A stretch of DNA of 35,478 nucleotides. Source: Seminavis robusta. Its lineage: Eukaryota; Bacillariophyta; Bacillariophyceae; Naviculales; Naviculaceae. Made by a program: the position numbers and the translations under genes. Numbering within the stretch: position 1 is the stretch's first letter; each line of letters begins with the position of its first letter. The stretch lies in assembly GCA_903772945.1 (NCBI GenBank), contig CAICTM010001161.1, positions 1 to 35,478 of the forward strand, read 5' to 3'. Below the pieces are notes generated by a model. It had not been told where the DNA came from, did not search any database, and saw only the letters and a list, made by a program, of their open reading frames with translations. This document shows, piece after piece, positions 1 through 9,955 of the stretch.

Positions 1-299
1 AGCTCTACTTGTGCTGTTTGGTCTGTATCTGGTCAACTACTTCTTCATTACTTCTTACTTCTATACTATGAAAATCAAACTTATGCGTGAAACTCCACCT
101 AGCCATGCAGTTGGTCTCATGCATCTCTTTTGGCTGGTTTATACCAAGCTATCTTTCTAGATAGGTCATGGCTGAGGGACTGCATCATCCTTCCTTGCAG
201 AGGAACTCTATGTCCTCTACAGCTGTTCCTATCTTGTCTGATGGTGACACAGCTCATTGTACTGAAAGAGTGTACAGATGCAGCAGCGATCTTTCCACC

Positions 300-1327
300 A
301 GACTGAGCCAGCACAGCTGCGCCGCACCCATAATATGGCTCCTATGGCATAATCTCATCGGGTACCATGGTGTGCTGATGCATCCTGGCGAGACTCGCAC
401 GGAACTAACCATCAGCCAACACTACACCTGGAAAGGACTGCGCAGGAACTGTGCAGGCCGTTATGTCAGCGTTGCCAAAGCTGCCAGATGAACAAACCCA
501 AGACGCGTAAGCTGGGATTGATGCCTCCAAGACTTGTGAGGAGATCCCTTGGGAAAGACTGTGTATTGACCTGATAGGCCCTTACAACGTCGGGGATCCT
601 AAGAAAAAGATTCCTGCACACTTCATTTCTTGACAATGATTGATCCCGTAACCGGATGGTTCGAGATTGCAGAGATCTGCTCCAAGGCGCAGACGAAGTA
701 GCCATCGTCCTAGAACAAACGTGGCTTACTCGGTATCCATGGCCTGCTGAGGTTATCATGGATAGAGGACGCGAGTTCCGCGCAGAGGTCGAAAAGAGAC
801 TCCGGGATGATGGACTTCGTCGCAAGTTCATCACTACGCGTAACCCTCAAGCCAACTCTATTGTCGAGCGTGCTCATCAAACCATACGTAACTTGATCGC
901 TGTTCAAAACATCAAGTACCAAGACGACCTCGGAATGGATCCTGGGATGGAGTCCTCACGGCGGTTCGCTGCAATGAATGCCACGATTCATACCACTTGC
1001 GCGCAACGCCCGCACAGTCGTGTTCAATCGTGACGGATTCACAACGTCCGGTTCGAAGCCAACTGGAAGTACATTAAGGAACGTCGCCAACGACTAATCC
1101 AACAAACAACGATAGGGAAAACGCAACGCGTGTCCCTCATCAATACAATGTCAACGAACGTGATGATTCAACAGTATCAGCAACGAAGTACGGTCAGCAA
1201 AGTACAAAGGTCTTACACTATAGACCGAGTCAATGACAATGGCACTGTACGGCTCCAACATGCCCGCCAACGGCGGCACAGTCTACCAGACTTGGAACAT
1301 AAGGTATATACACCATACAAGGCCTGA
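300..1327 (+). pseudogene. Degenerate Ty3/gypsy-type retrotransposon integrase region
   Basis: This is the remains of an LTR-retrotransposon pol gene, spread over all three forward frames. An HHCC zinc-finger part is visible: an HPGETRTELT stretch near 380-410, then CQRCQSCQMNK near 463-495 in another frame. The catalytic triad of the integrase core can be placed: the D of CIDLIGP at 568-570, the D of MDRGREF at 761-763, and the E of SIVERAH at 866-868. The last two share a frame and lie 34 residues apart, as expected for the D,D-35-E family. The motif NPQANSIVERAHQTIRN is typical of Ty3-type integrases. At 1130-1327 a GPY/F-like piece (SYTIDRVNDNGTVRL) marks the integrase C-terminus. Several frameshifts and stops separate these pieces, so the element is dead. 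Reverse transcriptase and gag are not in the window. The upstream limit is approximate. Confidence 0.8.
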
Positions 1328-1450
1328 TCCCCTTGTAGGATTGCCATCGTGCGACGCACATGTCTACATCCAAATCTCATGAGAGTGCCCCGCACTTTAA
1401 ATCATATGTTCTCCTTGTCCGACTGCTGTCGCGCCTTCTGTGACCCTTGT

Positions 1451-1880
1451 CAGGGGGCGAATGCAATACATGGCTCTTAGCCTTATTCACGACTCGATCC
1501 TAGATAGGGTTTGAGTTCGACTCATGACTGAGTCTCTCGTGAATAGTCATTTGAGACAGGGTTCTCAATGACCGCGCTAGTCATACTAGGTTGATGATGA
1601 AACATCGCTCTAGATATTTAGCCAGCGTGGAGTACTTCCACGCTACTAGATCCAGGCTAGACAAACCTTCCACGCATTCCGTTTTAGGATCGTGGAGAGA
1701 CGTAGGATTACTACCACAACCTACTCTATCACACTCTACAGTCTCCCGCGGGAAGCCAGATCTACGATCCCTTGATGATGATCTCTCTCGTTGATTAGTT
1801 TTCATAGCTTTCTAATCTCTCTCATAACTTTCATTCTCTCAAACTCAAAACACTCGAAAGATCTTTACACTAGCTTTTAG
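1451..1880 (+). repeat. Possible 3' polypurine tract and LTR of the dead retrotransposon
   Basis: About 120 bases after the integrase remnant there is a purine-rich stretch, CAGGGGGCGA (1451-1460), followed at once by a TG (1462), the usual layout of a polypurine tract and LTR start. No second LTR is present for comparison, so the 3' limit is a guess and the call rests on position only. Confidence 0.3.
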
Positions 1881-2906
1881 CGTAGTGCACTCTTGGCAAT
1901 ATCTATTGGTTGATTGGCTTGTTGAGCTGTTGTTGATCAACTTTTCCTGGAAAGTCTGAGCCACTGTTCAGCTTCAGTAATTTGGGATTCAGAGAAGAAC
2001 ATCAATTCCTCACCTGGAAGTGTACAATCAAATAAAAATGCATTGACCTATGTTGCTGTAGGCAGCTTTGGGGTAGCATAGCCCGAAGAATACAAGCATT
2101 TGCAGTAGCAAATCATCTGTTGCCAGTCATTTCAAATGAGTGAACATTGCCATGTTGATTCTGTCTTTTCATGTCACCTGTTGGCTGATGGATCGAGTGG
2201 AAGGAAATCTGCCTACTGCCTGCAAATGTTGGATTGCCAGGTTTTGAAGATCACCATTTGCACTTGCTTCTATGGCAATTGCACGAGTATCTTGGGAGTA
2301 CCCTCTAGCACCCCCCTAGAGGGTGCCGGAGTGATTCTTCTCTTCGAATTGTTTGAGGAGGATTCCTCTGTGTGGAGTTTTGTTGTACTGACATGATTGA
2401 TTCTTTTGTGCTTCAATGACTCGGACAAGATGGTAATGATTTGCCGACTACTGCTCCAATCACGAGATGGCTGACTGCTGACTGCCGACTGCCACTCCGG
2501 CTGACAACTGCTAACTGCCGCTCTGGCCGACTGCTTTGCCGACACAATGCTTTGCCGACACGATCCCTTGTGATGCTACTAGTAGAAGCTCACAAGATGT
2601 GCTAGCTAGTTATAGTAATAGTAGTAGTGGTTGCCATTGGATGGCATGCCATTGGATTGCATGCCACTGAAATCAGTATCTGGTACTGAATGGCTGTAGC
2701 GGCTGCTGACTCATTTTTGTGTCACAGAAATCAAGAACCCATATCACAGAAATCAGTCTTGCTTCGCTGAGTCAATTCTTTTCGTATCTGTAGTATTAGC
2801 GGCGGTGTTTGAACTGCTGTAGCACTAAGTACTTTGCATATTGCTTCCTTGCTTCCTTGCTTACAGATCTGAAATACCAAACATCATAGGAATTTCTCAG
2901 GCACGT
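1881..2906. other. Intergenic stretch, no gene recognised
   Basis: Open frames here are under 92 codons and have random-looking composition. A perfect 9-bp hairpin occurs at 2300-2324 (ACCCTCTAG, C-rich loop, CTAGAGGGT), and a degenerate run of GCCGACTGC-like words lies at about 2460-2565. Nothing else stands out. Confidence 0.5.
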
Positions 2907-3187
2907 TCCTAACCACAATCCATGTGGGTCGTACGTACGTACTCGCGTAAAATACATTTAATTTCATCGATTTTTAGGCGTAGCCTATGTGTTTTCATTC
3001 TTAACCATATGAAAGCTACGCAGCTATGCGGTACGCCAAGCCACATGATCGCAGGGCGAGTCGAAAAAGAACTTCTTAGAACCATAACAGTCGAGTAAGT
3101 CCAGAGACTCGATGACAATGTTCAATCGAACAAATCCAATCTACATGTCCTAGATAGCCAATAGCTAGCTAGCTAGAGCTACTGTAC

Positions 3188-3281
3188 CAACAGACCAATC
3201 TCAACAACCAAAACATTAGCATGTAGGGTACACTCGGTTAACTAACTTCTTGGTTGTCAAGATTGGTCGCTCTGTTGGTAG
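3188..3281. repeat. Inverted-repeat element with CCAACAGACCAAT ends, copy A
   Basis: The left end CCAACAGACCAATCTCAACA and the right end (about 3252-3280) are inverted copies of each other with a few mismatches. The second copy is at 3894-4032, with arms of about 36 bases. GCTAGC runs flank the ends. The layout fits a MITE-like non-autonomous element. No target-site duplication can be assigned because the flanks are GCTAGC microsatellite. Confidence 0.6.
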
Positions 3282-3332
3282 CTAGCTAGCTAGCTAGCTA
3301 CCGGTAGCCCGTACCGGTACCGTACCGGTAGC
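3279..3332. repeat. GCTAGC microsatellite fused to TACCGGTA palindromes
   Basis: A run of tetranucleotide GCTA repeats (3279-3300) is followed by several TACCGGTA-type palindromes up to 3332. The same pair of motifs recurs across the intergenic DNA of this window, for example near 3856-3890, 4033-4052, 13210-13232, 13690-13732 and 16970-17050. Confidence 0.85.
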
Positions 3333-3446
3333 TTGATTCGATCGAACAACACCATCTATTGTTGCAAACTGTACTATAGAGTTCAGGCTTTGTGGACGTG
3401 ACTGAGTTTGGCATGCTCGAGCGTATTGATTGATCCTACACGAAAT

Positions 3447-3527
3447 CCATTTCCATCATAATTTTGGCACCGCGAATTGAGAATGTCAAATTGATGATAC
3501 GGCGTACCAAAATTATGATGGAAATGG
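3447..3527. repeat. Foldback (hairpin) element, copy A
   Basis: The left arm starts with CCATTTCCATCATAATTTTG and the right arm (3501-3527) is its reverse complement. About 21 bases match perfectly, with partial extension, around a loop of about 30 bases. The related copy is at 4185-4265. This could be a small foldback transposon or a structured RNA. Confidence 0.75.
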
Positions 3528-3893
3528 AGGGTAAGCAAGCCGATTTTAACAATTATCTTGATTTCGCGTATGCATGGACGTCCAAATGGCTGGTTAGGAA
3601 CACAGGCGTGGTCCTAACCAGATCCCATGTGGGTCGTACGTGCATACGCAAAACACATTTATTTTCTTAATTTTCATTTGGGCATAGCGTATGTGTTTTC
3701 TTTCCTATCCATGTTTGGCTCTCTCTGAAAGTACGCCATACGCCGTACGGGAAACACAAAATGTCGCCGGGCAACTACCTCTCCCTCCATGCAAACCGGT
3801 TTAAGTAAGCAGGACTGCCTATCTTGCCATGTTTCCTCCAAGGCTTTCGGCTCTCTACCGGTACCGGTACCAGTACTAGCTAGCTGGCTACCT

Positions 3894-4032
3894 ACCAACA
3901 GACCAATTTCAATAACCAAGAACGCTAACAAGCGTCCAATAGTATTAGCTTGTAGGGTACCCTCAGTCTGATAAGTTAACTGCTTGGTACAATTTGTTAG
4001 CCTTCTTGGTTGTCAAGATGGGTCTGTTGGGG
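3894..4032. repeat. Inverted-repeat element with CCAACAGACCAAT ends, copy B
   Basis: Longer relative of 3188-3281. The arms run CCAACAGACC to GCTAACA on the left and TGTTAGC to GGTCTGTTGG on the right, about 36 bases each and roughly 85% complementary. The extra internal sequence relative to copy A lengthens the loop. Confidence 0.6.
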
Positions 4033-4184
4033 TAGCTAGCTACCGGTACCGTAGCAGTGCAAGCGGTTCGCTTTGATGCACAGAACGCCTGTAGCCGTCC
4101 ACCAAATGGCTGATTAGAGTTGGGGATTTGTGGCTGTGACTGAGTTCGGCCTGCTCTAATGTTCTGATTGGCCCTATGCGAAAT

Positions 4185-4265
4185 CCATTTCCATCATAAC
4201 TGCGGTACTGCGAATTGAGAATGGAAAATTCATGCTACGCCGTACCGCAATTATCATGGAAATGG
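4185..4265. repeat. Foldback (hairpin) element, copy B
   Basis: This is the same layout as the element at 3447-3527, with arms of about 27 bases and a few mismatches. Where copy A pairs TTTTGG with CCAAAA, copy B has TGCGG with CCGCA, so both arms changed together. The pairing is kept although the sequence differs. Confidence 0.7.
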
Positions 4266-4377
4266 AGGGCAAGCGAGCCGACTTTAACAGTTATCTCGAT
4301 TTCGTGTACGTACAGAGGACAAATTGGCTGGACGATGCGGCAATCAATCTCAAGCCGAATTGTGAGGGGAGACAGTT

Positions 4378-4632
4378 TTGGAGATTATCAAAAATTAGGA
4401 GATCAAAATTTCAAATTAGGAGACCATTTTGGAGATTATCAAAATTTAGGAGACCGTTTTGGAGACCAAGTCAAAATTAGTTTATTCACCACTGTGTTTG
4501 TTAGTTGAAATAGGAGATTGAATAGGAGATCAAAACTCAAATTACGAGATTGTTTAGGCGATTATCAAAATTTAGGAGACTGTAATTTTCAAGAAATTAG
4601 GAGACCGTTTTGGAGATTATTAAAATTTAGGA
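4378..4632. repeat. AT-rich minisatellite of GGAGATTATCAAAATTTA type
   Basis: Degenerate tandem copies of a unit of about 25-32 bases built from GGAGATTATCAAAATTTA and GGAGACCGTTTT. The apparent 80-97 codon frames over it (4215-4508) only reflect the repeat (RRPFWRLSKF-like peptides) and are not taken as genes. Confidence 0.8.
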
Positions 4633-4648
4633 GACTGTTCGAAATGGC

Positions 4649-4870
4649 CCGAAATCAGGATTTTAAGATCCAATTAAATTGATCAGTTCCAAACCAAAAT
4701 ATAAAATCGAAACCTAAATATTAAACCGAAACCAAATTACTATTGTAAATAACTAGTAAAATCAAGCCGAAACCAAAATATAAAATCGAAACCAAAATAT
4801 AAAATCGAAATCTAAAATCGAAATCTAAATATCAAGCAAATTTACTTCTAAATCGCGATTTCGGGCCCTT
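4649..4870. repeat. AT-rich array of AACCAAAATATAAAATCG units between short inverted repeats
   Basis: Degenerate copies of AACCAAAATATAAAATCGA run from about 4690 to 4845. The block is bounded by GGCCCGAAATC near 4646-4658 and its inverse GATTTCGGGCC near 4857-4868. The interior is strongly AT-rich. It may be a small non-autonomous element or simply a minisatellite. Confidence 0.6.
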
Positions 4871-5153
4871 TCTTCCTCACATTTTACCTTTTTGCCGCAT
4901 TGTCCTGGTTAGGACCGCACCTCAAGGGTGGGTGTGGCAATTCCTTAAGAATCGTCAACAGGAACTTTTGTTAAATCTAACTACAGATTTGAACTCTCCG
5001 TACTTATACTATTTTTGTTTTTGACAGATACGGTACTTTGATAAAGGTTCATGGGCTTATATATAAGAAAACCGAGGTTGTTTTGTAACTACTTTGTTGT
5101 TAGGAAACAACCATAGTGAGATAGACAAGTAGCACGCAGAGGTGATTGCCACC

Positions 5154-5321
5154 ATGACCGCAACCAGACAGGAGAAGAAAACCGAATTTTGGCCTACAAT
5201 AAAACAGCCCTTGCTGGCTTCGTTTGTTTTGTCCAACTTGAAGGTGGCATCGTTTAACATTGACGTTGTGCTGTGCGCTTTGCGTATCCCTGTCCCTACA
5301 TGTGCAGTAAAAGTATTGTAG
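5154..5321 (+). CDS. Small candidate ORF with strong Kozak context (55 aa)
   Basis: A 55-codon frame starts at an ATG in a GCCACCATGA context, an excellent eukaryotic start. A TATA-like CTTATATATAAG lies about 95 bases upstream (5053-5064). The peptide begins MTATRQEKKTEFW and ends at TAG. It has a basic N-terminus and a short hydrophobic middle but no signal or domain that I recognise. A 67-codon frame on the other strand (5057-5260) overlaps it and encodes a hydrophobic segment, so the strand is not certain. It could be chance. Transcript evidence would be needed. Confidence 0.22.
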   Translation: MTATRQEKKTEFWPTIKQPLLASFVLSNLKVASFNIDVVLCALRIPVPTCAVKVL

Positions 5322-5398
5322 AGCCGTAGAGTGCCCTAGCTAAGCATTCGGCTTTTTTTCAGCGTTCGTCTCCTGTTTCCTCAGCTTGCTCGCTACTT

Positions 5399-5795
5399 GG
5401 ATCCTTATGACGAATACATGCACAACCGAATATTGTCAATCCAGCCATTGTAGCCAGTTACCATACAGTTACATTGGCGACAGTGTCAACAGTACCGAAC
5501 ACACACTCTGGTTCCGCTTTACTGGCTACACTCCGTTACCGGTACCTTGCATTGGATTCTTATGACGAATACATGCACAACCGAACATTGTCAATCCAGC
5601 CATCGTAGCCAGCTATCGTAGAGTTCATCGATCGGTGACAGTGGCAACAGTACCGAACACACGCAGGTTCGACTTTGCTCGCTGCACTCGGTTACCTCGC
5701 ATTGGATCCTTATGACGAATACACGCACAACGGAATATTGTCAATGCAGCCATTGTAGCCAGCTGCCGTATAGCTAGTGGCAACAGTACTTGATT
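5399..5795. repeat. Tandem repeat, about 150-155 bp unit, 2.6 copies
   Basis: Units begin with GGATCCTTATGACGAATACA (or a close variant) at 5399, 5554 and 5704. Each continues through CCATTGTAGCCAG and CAACAGTACCGAACACAC. The third copy is cut short near 5795. No frame is conserved between copies, so it looks non-coding. Confidence 0.85.
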
Positions 5796-5799
5796 TGCG

Positions 5800-6255
5800 C
5801 ATACAGGAAAATGGGTACCGACACAGGAATCACCACCAAAACAGTAGGAAATAACAAGAAGGGATGAATCCAAAAGGAGGATCCACTCTCTTGTGTGTTG
5901 TCGAGTAGCTAGCCTTGCTCCTGTTCCCTTTCAATGACTCGACGACAATCCGTTCAGACTGTCGGTAGGGCTGGAGTTAACAGTCTCCTCCGTAGTGGTA
6001 GTCGTCGACTTAGCCAAATCCTCGACAACCGACTTGTACATACAGGAAAATGGGTGCCGACAGAGCAATCACCACCAAATCACTAGGAAATAACACTGGA
6101 GGGATGAATCCAGTAGTAGGATCCACTCTCCTCTGTGCGTTTTGAGTTGTCGTGTCGCCTCCTCCTCTTGTTGCCTTTTCAATGACTCGAGGACCATCTC
6201 CTCCGTTCAGGCTGTTGGTAGGGCTTGAGTTAACAGACTCCTCCGTAGCGGTAGC
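5800..6255. repeat. Two-copy tandem duplication (offset 239 bp)
   Basis: The segment starting CATACAGGAAAATGGGT at 5800 recurs at 6039. Both copies continue through AATCACCACCAAA, GGATGAATCCA, GGATCCACTCTC, CAATGACTCGA and GAGTTAACAG to about 6003 and 6255. Divergence is moderate with several indels. No gene is evident. Confidence 0.8.
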
Positions 6256-7519
6256 CTCTTCTCTTGCTTGATCGTTCGAAAAGGACTCAACAATGGTAGT
6301 TCATCGGCCGTCAGCAGTGCAGCAGAGAAAACCACAAATAGATATGAGTTTTGTTTTCTGTGCTCAACTGCAGACGACCGAGACTTACTCTTGCTTTTCA
6401 AATTGCACCAACTTGGTCGTCATGGGCCAAGAACTGACTGCCATCACATGGTCCATATGATTCAATGAGGGATGGCTTTCGCATCTACACCAGAGAAGGA
6501 CGGTTTGAGTGAGGCTTGACAATATTAGAGATAATAGAGGTGCGATTGATTCGATTCGAATAATCAAATCAACTCACATGTTGACGGCCGAGCTTGGAAT
6601 TCTCTCCTGAATACCATAGAAATACAATGAGGGAGAGAAGTCAGTGCTGCGCCTTCAATTAACACTCTTGATAATAGGCTTACCTCATTGCGATCCATTC
6701 GATTGATCGTTCCAGCACCATTCTTGTTGGCCAAGCTTGGATTTCTCTCCTGTTTACCATAGGAATTGAATGAGGGAGAGAAGTCAGTGCTGCACCTTCA
6801 ACAATGGATTTGGCTGGACCTGTACGACTGTGCCTGGTAGTTGTGCCGGTGCAGAGGTGCGCATGCGATTGAATTGCAGTAGTTTATCCTTAACCTTAGT
6901 AACTTCAACGGTTCTTTTATCCACGAATCGATCTAAATCTTTCGAAAGGGAACTTGTTACTTAACGATACACATGACTGTTGATTCTGCAACTGAAGTGC
7001 GGGTACACTAATTTACACAGTAAACGCAAGCCAATCGATTTCAGAGTGCAACTGAGGGGGTAACCTAAACCTAAAGGAGCGTCGTCTTAGGAGACGTAAT
7101 AGCTACAGTACCGGTAGCTAGTAGCAAGAGCTTCCTGGAAGCAATTCGAGAGATCGATCGACAGAAAGCTTCCATCAGTTAACCAAAGAATTCCGACAGG
7201 TGGACCTGCAACCCCGTTGCTAACGTACCGAGTACAGTAAAACACCACCTTCCTTTCTTCCTTTCGCAGCCTTGCTTCCGTGCAACATACCATGTACTCA
7301 TACTCTTGAGCACGTACCCGGCACAAGTTTCTTTTCAGGACTTTCAGGGCAATAGTCGGGCCATACCGTACGATACGCGTTCTTTTCAGGACTTTCAGGG
7401 CAACTGTGGGGCCATACCGTACGATACTAGTACGCGTTATCGGTACTCGTAGTCGTTCCTCGTCCTTTTGCACCACGGTCTTCAATGCAGCTCTTGTGCA
7501 CGAAATAAAGCCACCTCAA
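6256..7519. other. Intergenic stretch with two further local repeats
   Basis: No convincing gene. A 68-bp segment at 6591-6658 (AGCTTGGAATTCTCTCC to GCCTTCAA) recurs at 6734-6801, offset 143 bases. Closer to the LRR pseudogene, a 51-bp unit (CTTTTCAGGACTTTCAGGGC to CCGTACGATAC) is duplicated at 7331 and 7382. The 132-codon minus-strand frame at 7087-7485 covers that duplication and has no recognisable domain. Confidence 0.6.
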
Positions 7520-9955
7520 AACTTCATTTCCTATTACCAAAACTTGCCTCTTGTTGCTCCCTGTGTTAGTAATCCAGTGCAACTATCATACACCGGTAGC
7601 CATGAATAAGGACCCCAGCAAACACGACAGTGATTTCAATGAGTTCCAAGCCGTAACATCTACGCCTTCTCCATCCATGGAACTAGTAACTGATGCCAAG
7701 CCACCATCCAAAGAGGTCTCACAGGAAGCAACAAATGGCAGCCAGAACCCTGTAAAGGCTCTGGAAGAAGAGAATCAAGCCTCCGCTCAAGACCTTAAAG
7801 GTTGGAGACCAATACTGAGTGCAGCAGGGGAGCAACTGAGTCCAATTCCGCTACTATTAATGACCCAACAAGAGAAACCCAGATCAATCTCACGACCAAT
7901 GGTAGGATACAGAATCGCTCATTTTGGGAGGTCATTGCAGAAAGAATAGAGCCACTAATCTTGCAGCCAGTTAGGTTACGCCGAGGAGCAAACCACCCAC
8001 CGAATGATCGTCCCGGAGCCTATATGGGAAATTCACAACAGCGAACCACTCATCTAGATTTCAGTCTGGTAGGTGCTACTCCTATTCAATGCAATGAGCA
8101 GATCATCACATCTTCTTCAAGACGAGTTGTCAGCAACAATCAGTTGGCTGTGGCCAACCCAGTAATGGAGGACCCAGAGGCTGCTGCCGATTTAATGCAT
8201 GCCGATCCAGTTGATTTGGAAGCTGCAGAGCAGAGAGAGCTAGAGCAGAAGAAACAGCAACGAACCTTTATCTTCATTCTGATTTTGATCGTTCTTGCTG
8301 CTGCTGCGATTGTTGGGACTGTTGCTGGAACGCGCAGGAACGATTTATCCAGTGTTGCGGATGAGACAGCTACACCTACAATCTACCTTTCTATGGAACT
8401 TTCTCTAGTTCCATCGTCTGCCCCCACAGATGTTCTGGCTACGCTTTTGGATAGTCTACCCAACCATACTTTGGCCAGCATCCTTAGCAGTAGCAGTGAT
8501 ACCCCTCAGTGGAAAGCATGGCATTGGCTAGCAAATCATCAAAACATAAGTTTCCTTCCTGAATGGAGGAAGATGCAGGTGTTTGCCATGGCCACATTCT
8601 TCTACTCCTTTGAGGGGGGAAACTGGTGGCAGCCTGTTCGGGACAGATAGATGGATGATACAAAGGAGGAGTGCCTTTGGTTTTCCCGTGGATTTGGGTA
8701 CTTCATGGATGGAAAATTTCAGGAATTTGGACTGGGTTTCGAGCATCTCCCGTGTGACAACCAAGGAAAACTAACTTCGCTTAATTTGGGAAATCTTGAG
8801 CTAGATGGTTTCTTGCCTGCTGTGCCACCAGAGATTTTCCTTTTGACATCATTGACAGATTTAACACTGCTATTCTTTGGAGCTCAGATGACGATTGCTG
8901 ACCTTTTCCCCAATGAGTTCTACAGCACGACAAACTTGGAGTCCATCAACATTGGACCAAATTTGACGGGTACTCTACCTACGCAACTTGGTTTGATGAC
9001 AGGTCTGTTGAGCCTAAACCTTGTAAACAACCTTGTCACAGGCCCACTTCCCAGTGAGCTGGGGCTGTTGACCAGCATGACAAAAATGCAGCTTTTGAAC
9101 CCGTATCTTTCAGGTACTATTCCCGGTGAGATTTGGTTGATGACTTCCCTGAAATTTTTGAATTTGGGCTATGTGTCTGAAATGCATGAACAGCGGAGCC
9201 TTCTAAGTGGCCAGTTCCCAAGTGAGGTTGGGTTATTAACAGAGCTAACTGGCCTTGTGATGTTCAATACCATGATGACAGGTTCCCTCCCCAGCGAAAT
9301 TGGAATGGCTACAAACATGGATTGGCTCTCTTTGACAAATGTTTCGCTGACTGGTTCGCTGCCAAGCGAGATTGGTCTGTTGTCCGCGATGCGTGGTATC
9401 AACCTTCCAAGGAACAAGCTATCAGGGTCATTCCCAAAGGAACTGCAGGAACTGGCGGCTCTCCAGTTGATTTACCTTGATGACACACGTTCTCTGGCAG
9501 TCTTCCCACCAGTTTGCAGTTGTTGGCAAGCCTCGAATGGCTGCAACTGGGAGGCAATCGATTTTCTGGCCACATTCCTTCAGAATATGGTGGGATGACG
9601 GCCCTTAGAACCCCGGATCTAACCAATTTGCCCCTTCTGACAGGAACGGTTCCACCTGAGTTGAGTGCCTTGTCCGAACTGGCCTATTTGGACCTGAGGG
9701 GCAGTGATGGCTATCCGGTACATTGGCAGATGATTTCTGTTACATGCAGAATTCCTCATGTGTCCGGGGGTGGGGGTCTTGCATTCTCCGCTTTGAATTC
9801 ACCGACCAGCTGTGCGGTTGTGATTGTCCATGCTCGAATCAAACAGGATACCATTAGAACAAGATTATCATTATTACAAGTACTGGTACTGGTAGCTACA
9901 GTATGCAACTGGTAGCTAGCTAGTTTCAACTCTTTCAAGAAAAGCTAGCTACAAG
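7520..9955 (+). repeat. Left arm of inverted LRR gene duplication
   Basis: Similarity to the right arm starts in the 5' flank (CCAAAACTT, then CCCTGTGTTA and AATCCAGTGCAACTATCATA, 7536-7590) and continues past the stop into TATCATTATTACAA and GCTAGC sequence. The right arm covers about 13665-16110 in the opposite orientation. Confidence 0.8.
7602..9857 (+). pseudogene. Broken LRR receptor-like membrane protein gene
   Basis: This is a decayed paralogue of the intact gene at 13754-16048, in opposite orientation. The same parts appear in order: MNKDPSKH start, acidic N-terminal region, NNQLAVANPVME and ADLMHADPVDLEAAEQRE motifs, a membrane segment (near 8262-8320), the WKAWHWLANHQN segment, LRRs of the GxLPSExGLLT type, and a C-terminal CGCDCPC tail ending at TAG 9855-9857. 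Damage seen against the intact copy: the upstream ATG of ATGGCCATG is GTA. A deletion shifts the frame near 7800. TGG became TAG at 8648-8650. A one-base deletion shifts the frame near 9487. A further shift lies near 9711. The longest pieces are 7802-8650 and 8651-9598, in the same frame on either side of the TAG. A functional truncated product is unlikely. Confidence 0.85.

Larger units (their letters stand above)
2907..4330. repeat. Two-copy tandem duplication (unit about 705-740 bp)
   Basis: The segment from about 2907 to 3605 recurs, diverged, from about 3612 to 4330. Three landmarks match in order. First, a CATGTGGGTCGTACGT stretch is at 2921 and 3626. Second, a CCAACAGACCAAT foldback is at about 3188-3281 and 3894-4032. 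Third, a CCATTTCCATCAT foldback is at 3447-3527 and 4185-4265. The spacing changes from 705 to 738 bases through small indels. No reliable coding frame runs through either copy. It may be an old duplicated intergenic block or a non-autonomous transposon pair. Confidence 0.8.

Noticed and set aside
7087..7485. 132-codon minus-strand frame with an internal repeat (IVRYGPT, ALKVLKR)
   Set aside because: The repeat peptide simply reflects the 51-bp DNA duplication at 7331 and 7382. No other support.
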